The notes under the pieces: model-generated
Databases searched by the model: none
Told to the model about the DNA's origin: nothing
What the model saw: only the letters and a program-made list of their open reading frames with translations
In this document: positions 6,883 to 10,567 of the stretch, piece by piece
Layout of the letters: each line of letters opens with the position of its first letter
Position numbering within the stretch: position 1 is the stretch's first letter
Made by a program: the position numbers and the translations under genes
Origin: Alphaproteobacteria bacterium
GTDB taxonomy: Bacteria; Pseudomonadota; Alphaproteobacteria; Micavibrionales; UBA2020
Assembly (NCBI GenBank): GCA_018971405.1
Contig: JAGXAX010000026.1
Coordinates: forward strand, 1-10,567
DNA length: 10,567 nucleotides
Direction: 5' to 3'

Positions 6883-8496
6883 ATGTCTTTTTATAAGGCG
6901 GTCACGACAGTCGGGGGATATACGCTGGCCAGCCGCCTCATGGGTTTCGCCCGCGATATCCTGACCGCCAGCTTTCTCGGCGCGGGGCCGGTGGCGGACG
7001 CCTTTTTTATCGCGCTGAAATTGCCGAACTTCTTCCGCCGCATCACCGCCGAGGGCGCGTTCAGCGTCGCTTTCGTGCCGATGTTCTCGAAGATCGTGGT
7101 CGAGGAGGGCGAAGCGGAAGCCAAAACCTTCGCCGAGGAAGCGCAGGCGATGATGCTCGCCGCGCTGCTGCCGTTCACGGTGGTCTGCATGATCGCCATG
7201 CCGTGGCTGCTCTATGTGATCGCGCCGGGCGTGCATTGTTCCGCAGGCGATCCGCATTGCAGCCCCTTGCGCTTTCATCTCGCGGTGACGTTTTCGCGCA
7301 TCACCTTTCCCTACATCCTGATGATGTCGCTGACGGCGCTGCTCGGCGGGGTGCTGAACTCGCTCCGGCGCTTCGCCGCCTTCGCCGCCGCGCCGATGTT
7401 TTTCAACGGCACGCTGATCGCCGCGCTGCTGTTTTTCGCGAAAAAATTCCCGACCGCGGGGCATGCGCTGGCGTGGGGCGTCGCGGCGGCGGGTGTGATC
7501 CAGTTCCTGTGGATGGCGGCCAACTGCCTGAAACATCGCATCGCGCCGCGTTTGCGCCGTCCAAAGCTCACGCCGCGCATCCGCAAACTGTTCCGTCTGA
7601 TGTTGCCGGGCGCGATCGGCGCGGGCGCGACGCAGATCAACATCTTCATCGACATGATTCTGGCGTCGCTGCTGCCGGTCGGCTCGATTTCTTATCTCTA
7701 CTACGCCGACAGGCTCTACCAGTTTCCGCTCGGCGTGATCGGCGTCGCTATCGGCACGGCGCTGCTGCCGATGCTCTCGCAGGCTCTGAAATCCGGCAAG
7801 AACGGCGAGGCGGTCAGGCTGCTGACCCGTGCCTTCGAAACGGGGCTGATGCTGACGCTGCCTGCGGCGCTCGGGCTGATAGTGCTGGCGGGGGAGATCA
7901 TGTCCGTGCTGTTCCAGCGCGGCGCTTTCACGGCGGCGGACAGCGTGCAGTCCTCCCACGCGCTGATCGCCTACGCGAGCGGGCTGCCCGCCTTCGTGCT
8001 GGCCAAGGTCTTCAGCACGGCCTATTTCGCCCGCGAGGACACCGGCACGCCCGTCAAATTCGCCGTTTCCTGCGCCGTCATCAACACGCTGCTCGCGCTC
8101 GCGCTGATCGCGCCGCTCCGCCACGTCGGCATCGCGCTTGCCACCGCCGTCACGGCATGGATCAATCTCGCGCTGCTCGTGCACGGGCTGCACAAAAGGA
8201 GGCATCTCGACCTGCCCTCAAATTCTGTCAAACGCGCGGTTTTGATTTTCGCGGCGGGGCTGGTGATGGCGGCGGCGGTTTACGGGCTGGACACCCGTGT
8301 TTTGCATGTCATGGCGGGCGGGCTGGCGCATAAGGCGCTGGATTTGGCCGGTCTGATCGGCGCGGGGGGCGTCGTTTATTTCGGCTGCCTTTATCTTTTC
8401 GGTATTTTCAACGCGCAATCGGTAAAAGCCCTATTCCCAAAACGGAAAAAACAGGACACAATCAAGTCAGTCCAGAGGATGGAGGAAGAGGAATAA
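6883..8496 (+). CDS. murJ: Lipid II flippase MurJ (MviN family)
   Basis: This polytopic inner-membrane protein of 537 residues belongs to the MOP exporter superfamily. MurJ moves lipid II, the peptidoglycan precursor, to the outer face of the membrane. Conserved pieces include SRLMGFARD (R18 and R24), GPVADAFF (D39), FFRRITAEGAFSVAFVPMF (51-69) and YADRLYQFPLGVIGVAIGTALLP (R277). The first residues keep the E. coli numbering exactly, which supports ATG 6883 over the upstream in-frame start at 6820; the later Arg is offset by about 7 residues. Hydrophobic segments run throughout, consistent with 14 helices, and the C-terminus is a charged cytoplasmic tail (KRKKQDTIKSVQRMEEEE). C119 and C126 in a loop are unusual. 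The gene starts 40 bases from divergent ubiE and is coupled to the exported protein downstream by a TAATG overlap. No strong Shine-Dalgarno sequence precedes it. Confidence 0.95.
   Translation: MSFYKAVTTVGGYTLASRLMGFARDILTASFLGAGPVADAFFIALKLPNFFRRITAEGAFSVAFVPMFSKIVVEEGEAEAKTFAEEAQAMMLAALLPFTVVCMIAMPWLLYVIAPGVHCSAGDPHCSPLRFHLAVTFSRITFPYILMMSLTALLGGVLNSLRRFAAFAAAPMFFNGTLIAALLFFAKKFPTAGHALAWGVAAAGVIQFLWMAANCLKHRIAPRLRRPKLTPRIRKLFRLMLPGAIGAGATQINIFIDMILASLLPVGSISYLYYADRLYQFPLGVIGVAIGTALLPMLSQALKSGKNGEAVRLLTRAFETGLMLTLPAALGLIVLAGEIMSVLFQRGAFTAADSVQSSHALIAYASGLPAFVLAKVFSTAYFAREDTGTPVKFAVSCAVINTLLALALIAPLRHVGIALATAVTAWINLALLVHGLHKRRHLDLPSNSVKRAVLIFAAGLVMAAAVYGLDTRVLHVMAGGLAHKALDLAGLIGAGGVVYFGCLYLFGIFNAQSVKALFPKRKKQDTIKSVQRMEEEE
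8481..8486 (+). promoter_or_regulatory. Shine-Dalgarno sequence within the end of murJ for the exported protein
   Basis: GGAGGA lies 9 bases before the ATG at 8496 and encodes part of the glutamate tail of MurJ. It allows re-initiation at the TAATG junction. Confidence 0.55.
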
Positions 8497-9185
8497 TGCG
8501 GAAAACCATATTTTTCATGGCGGTTGCAGTCTGCACGCTGCTCGGCGCGGCGGCGGCGCGCGCCACGTCGGATTCCTTCGTGTGGAAGGACGGAACCTAC
8601 GGTTACACCTTCTCTTTTCCCGACAGTTGGGGCATCCAGACGAAGGACACGCCCTATACGCGCATCCGCATCGCGGGGCCGATCAACGACGACCTTGCAA
8701 CGTGCAGCATTCAGGCCAAAAAAGACGGCCGCCTGCAAATCTATCCCAAACGCCTCATGACGCAGGCGGTGGACGAGACGCTGGACCGCGCGTTCTGGCA
8801 GCGCCAGGTGGCGCAGCATGACGGCGCGGTCATCCGAAAATTCATCGCGCCCGCGAGCCTCGGCGGCCGCGGCGACGCGACGGCGATCAAGGAGACTTTC
8901 ATCGAGGATACCGGTCACGGGCTTGTCAACATGTATGGCGAACAGATCGCCAGCATCTACGGCAACATGCGCTATGTCGTCGGCTGCTCGGCGAAGATCG
9001 ACCAGTACAATAAATACGCGCCGGTCTTTGCGTCAATCATGGCTTCCATCGAGTTGTCGCCGCGCTACGCGCCGTTCGCCACCGGTTACTACCGTGATTT
9101 CCTCTCCGACCCGCAGCTTGCCCTGCCGCGCACCCAGCCGGGCACTATCAACGTGAAGAATTCCTATCAGGTACAGCAGCAGTAA
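8496..9185 (+). CDS. Exported protein of unknown function, coupled to murJ
   Basis: This 229-residue protein begins with a Sec signal peptide: MRKT, a hydrophobic core at about residues 5-20, and probable signal peptidase I cleavage after ARA (residues 21-23), leaving TSDSF at the mature N-terminus. C13 lies in the hydrophobic core but lacks a lipobox, so a lipoprotein is unlikely. The mature part has a YGYTFSFPDSWG motif (35-46), reminiscent of small periplasmic beta-sandwich proteins, and just two cysteines (C70 and C164) that could form a disulfide. The C-terminus is low in charge and ends QVQQQ. I do not recognise a family. Its ATG shares one base with the murJ stop (TAATG at 8494-8498), so the two genes are probably co-translated, and a role near cell-wall synthesis at the periplasmic face is a reasonable but untested inference. 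Confidence 0.85.
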   Translation: MRKTIFFMAVAVCTLLGAAAARATSDSFVWKDGTYGYTFSFPDSWGIQTKDTPYTRIRIAGPINDDLATCSIQAKKDGRLQIYPKRLMTQAVDETLDRAFWQRQVAQHDGAVIRKFIAPASLGGRGDATAIKETFIEDTGHGLVNMYGEQIASIYGNMRYVVGCSAKIDQYNKYAPVFASIMASIELSPRYAPFATGYYRDFLSDPQLALPRTQPGTINVKNSYQVQQQ

Positions 9186-9197
9186 GCCGGATGGCGT

Positions 9198-9224
9198 AAC
9201 CGCGCGGGGTTAGGGGCGCGGGTT
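9198..9224. terminator. GC-rich inverted repeat between convergent genes (weak terminator candidate)
   Basis: CCGCGC (9200-9205) pairs with GCGCGG (9216-9221) around a 10-base loop, and flanking AA/TT can extend the stem with one bulge. It lies between the stop codon of the exported-protein gene (9185) and the end of the convergent phosphatase gene (9210), overlapping the latter. There is no clear T-run on either side, so intrinsic termination is doubtful. Confidence 0.25.
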
Positions 9225-10031
9225 CTGTTTGCGGAACTGCGCGTTTTTTTCCGTCCGTTTGAGGATGACTTTCTTGTAATCCTTGTTTTCTGGCGCGCCG
9301 GGGAAATCGCGCCTGTCGGCGCATATGTCCGCCACGGTCAGGAACAAATCCGGCGCTTTCCCGATGCCTTTCATCAGGCGGAAGATGGCGCCGGTATCGA
9401 CGTAATAGCAGTTGCCAAGGCAGCGCGCGCCTTCGTTCTGCACGGTATGGCCGGAGAAAAGGCGGTCGATGCCCTGAACGCCGGAACTATCGTTCCCCTC
9501 CACGCGATCGCGGCTCCAGAGCGCGGAAACGACGGTCGGCTTGTCGTCTTTCTCGATATTTTCCTTGAAGGTTTTCCAGTCCATTCCCGCCGGCACTTCC
9601 GCGTGGACGAAGCCGACGGTGCCGCAGTCCGACGGAACTTCAATGGCCATAGGAAGCGCGCTGAAAGCGGCGTGGATGGCGGACAGCGTCTCCTGCGGCT
9701 GCTTGAGTATCCAGCCCATGCCGTTGCCGTTATACTGGTTTCGCCGGATGGTTTCCGCGTCGTAACTGCCGTCGGGCTTGCAAAGCTTGAGGAACACGTC
9801 TTCATGATTGCCGCGCACGGCGTAAAACCACGGCTGCCCCAGAAAATCGAGACATTGCGGTGACTGTTGCCCGCGGTCGACCAGATCGCCGACGGAAATG
9901 AGCCGGTCTTTCTCCGGATCGAAGCGTGCCTGTTTGAGAGCTTTTTTAAGCACGGAATAAGCGCCGTGAATATCTCCGACCACGAAATCGCGGCCTTTCG
10001 TATTCTTCGGCAAAACCAGAACGTTAGCCAT
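9210..10031 (-). CDS. PPP-family metallophosphatase (serine/threonine phosphatase-like)
   Basis: This 273-residue cytoplasmic phosphoesterase has the complete PPP metal-site signature: GDIHG (19-23; D20 and H22), GDLVDRG (48-54; D49, D52 and R53), GNHE (75-78; N76 and H77), FVHAE (H143) and SGHTV (H195). The order and spacing match bacterial and phage-lambda-type protein phosphatases and the diadenosine tetraphosphatase ApaH. Two metal ions should be bound and a phosphomonoester or related bond hydrolysed. No protein-kinase gene is adjacent, so the substrate is not suggested by context; both protein phosphatase and dinucleotide hydrolase remain possible. The C-terminus is basic (about residues 250-273). 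The ATG at 10031 is fixed by an AAGGAG Shine-Dalgarno sequence with a 6-base spacer, downstream of a good promoter-like sequence, so the gene is probably transcribed independently of the upstream uup-like gene. Confidence 0.9.
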   Translation of the reverse strand: MANVLVLPKNTKGRDFVVGDIHGAYSVLKKALKQARFDPEKDRLISVGDLVDRGQQSPQCLDFLGQPWFYAVRGNHEDVFLKLCKPDGSYDAETIRRNQYNGNGMGWILKQPQETLSAIHAAFSALPMAIEVPSDCGTVGFVHAEVPAGMDWKTFKENIEKDDKPTVVSALWSRDRVEGNDSSGVQGIDRLFSGHTVQNEGARCLGNCYYVDTGAIFRLMKGIGKAPDLFLTVADICADRRDFPGAPENKDYKKVILKRTEKNAQFRKQNPRP

Positions 10032-10037
10032 AGCCCG

Positions 10038-10043
10038 CTCCTT
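10038..10043 (-). promoter_or_regulatory. Shine-Dalgarno sequence of the phosphatase gene
   Basis: On the minus strand this reads AAGGAG, 6 bases from the ATG. It is the strongest ribosome-binding site in the window and suggests efficient translation. Confidence 0.7.
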
Positions 10044-10060
10044 GTCGTGATTATCGGTTC

Positions 10061-10089
10061 ATGCTAACGACCACGAAGAGCGGCGTCAA
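10061..10089 (-). promoter_or_regulatory. Probable phosphatase-gene promoter
   Basis: On the minus strand TTGACG (10089-10084) and TAGCAT (10066-10061) are 17 bases apart, matching the -35 and -10 consensus at 5 of 6 and 4 of 6 positions. A start near 10054 would give a leader of about 22 bases carrying the AAGGAG site. Confidence 0.5.
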
Positions 10090-10102
10090 CAAATAACGCA
10101 GG

Positions 10103-10116
10103 GGCTTCATGAAGCC
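10103..10116. repeat. 14-bp perfect palindrome over the uup-like stop codon
   Basis: GGCTTCATGAAGCC is its own reverse complement and contains the TGA stop of the uup-like gene (10109-10107). It could fold into a GGCTT/AAGCC stem with a 4-base loop at the end of that transcript, but no T-run follows. It may be a weak 3' hairpin, a binding site or chance. Confidence 0.35.
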
Positions 10117-10567
10117 GCCGATTCCTGCATCTCCGTCAGTTCCAGCCAGCGGGTTTCGGCTTCCTCCAGTTCCTCGCGCGCGTAACCGAGGCGGTGCGAA
10201 GCGTGGTGGAAGGCGTTTTTGTCTTTCGCGTAGAGGTCGCTGTCTTCGAGGATCGCTTCCAGCTCCGCGATCTCCTTTTCCAGCCGCGCGATGCTCTTCG
10301 GCAGGTTGTCCAGTTCATATTGCAGCTTGTAGGTGAGTTTCGCTCTGGTTTTGGGCGCGGCGGGTTTTTCTTCTTTTTTCGGCGCGGTTTTTTGTTCCGT
10401 TTTTTCCGTTTTCGGGGCGTTTCTTTCTTTCCGCGCCGTGATGTAGTCCGAATAGCCGCCGATATGGCCCTCTATGACGCTATTGCCCTCGAAGGCAAGG
10501 ATTTTGGTGACGGTTTGATCAAGAAAGTCGCGGTCGTGCGAGACGACGAGCAGCGTGCCCATGTATT
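10107..10567 (-). CDS. uup: ABC-F ATPase, Uup-like, C-terminal part (5' end outside window)
   Basis: The frame runs off the right edge; about 152 C-terminal residues are visible. They open with GTLLVVSHDRDFLDQTVTKI, the H-loop end of a second ABC domain with the SHDRDFL sequence typical of ABC-F proteins. EGHIGGYSDYITARK then closes the nucleotide-binding domain. A linker rich in Lys, Pro and Glu follows, then an approximately 75-residue coiled coil (LTYKLQYELDNLPKSIARLE onwards) matching the C-terminal domain of Uup, which binds DNA or ribosomes. ABC-F proteins act on the ribosome, and Uup has been linked to transposon excision and ribosome function. The ATG at 10562 is internal, because an upstream codon (TAC) continues the frame and the first ABC domain must lie beyond. 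ABC-F membership is firm; the Uup assignment rests on the coiled-coil tail. Confidence 0.85.
   Translation of the reverse strand, partial: YMGTLLVVSHDRDFLDQTVTKILAFEGNSVIEGHIGGYSDYITARKERNAPKTEKTEQKTAPKKEEKPAAPKTRAKLTYKLQYELDNLPKSIARLEKEIAELEAILEDSDLYAKDKNAFHHASHRLGYAREELEEAETRWLELTEMQESAAS

Noticed and set aside
6865..8205. 446-codon minus-strand frame antisense to murJ
   Set aside because: Its composition (runs of Arg, Gln, His and Glu) is what the reverse complement of a GC-rich membrane-protein gene gives; murJ is unmistakable on the plus strand.
8496..8570. Lipoprotein signal at C13 of the exported protein
   Set aside because: The residues before C13 (VAV) do not fit a lipobox; cleavage after ARA is more plausible.

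Overview
The window looks like chromosomal core sequence from a GC-rich Gram-negative bacterium, most likely an alphaproteobacterium or a relative. The basis is the UbiE/COQ5-type ubiquinone methyltransferase, the proteobacterial MurJ, the leucine-catabolism pair (methylcrotonyl-CoA carboxylase alpha subunit plus HMG-CoA lyase) and the codon usage. This placement is an inference from gene content, not from a marker phylogeny. I see no insertion sequence, tRNA, rRNA, CRISPR array, prophage or anti-phage island.

Layout. Positions 2-91 hold the 3' tail of an unidentified plus-strand gene. It converges on a minus-strand gene (112-1140) for an uncharacterised protein with a zincin-like HELAH motif. 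That gene diverges from a two-gene operon, mccA (1276-3276) and an HMG-CoA lyase gene (3273-4178), joined by an ATGA overlap. Next is prfB (4233-5373), split between two frames by the classical RF2 programmed +1 frameshift, so a simple ORF call would miss its first 54 residues. Its stop codon overlaps the stop codon of a convergent isochorismatase-like cysteine hydrolase gene (5370-5990). Then come ubiE (6075-6842, minus) and, divergently, murJ (6883-8496) with a translationally coupled exported protein of unknown function (8496-9185). The window ends with two minus-strand genes: a PPP-family phosphatase (9210-10031) and the 3' end of a Uup-like ABC-F ATPase (10107-10567).

How the genes relate. 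MccA and HMG-CoA lyase act two steps apart in leucine breakdown, ending in acetyl-CoA and acetoacetate. The carboxyltransferase (beta) subunit that MccA needs is not in the window. RF2 and the Uup-like ABC-F protein both touch translation, UbiE serves the respiratory quinone pool, and MurJ flips lipid II for cell-wall synthesis. These are otherwise independent housekeeping units. Promoter-like elements can be read upstream of mccA, prfB, ubiE and the phosphatase gene. Those of mccA and ubiE lie so close to the start codon that leaderless or nearly leaderless mRNAs are predicted.

I did not find a convincing new multi-gene system. The best leads are three uncharacterised proteins (the HELAH protein, the two-cysteine exported protein coupled to murJ, and the divergent cysteine hydrolase), a small two-cysteine insertion in MurJ, and the compact regulatory junctions.
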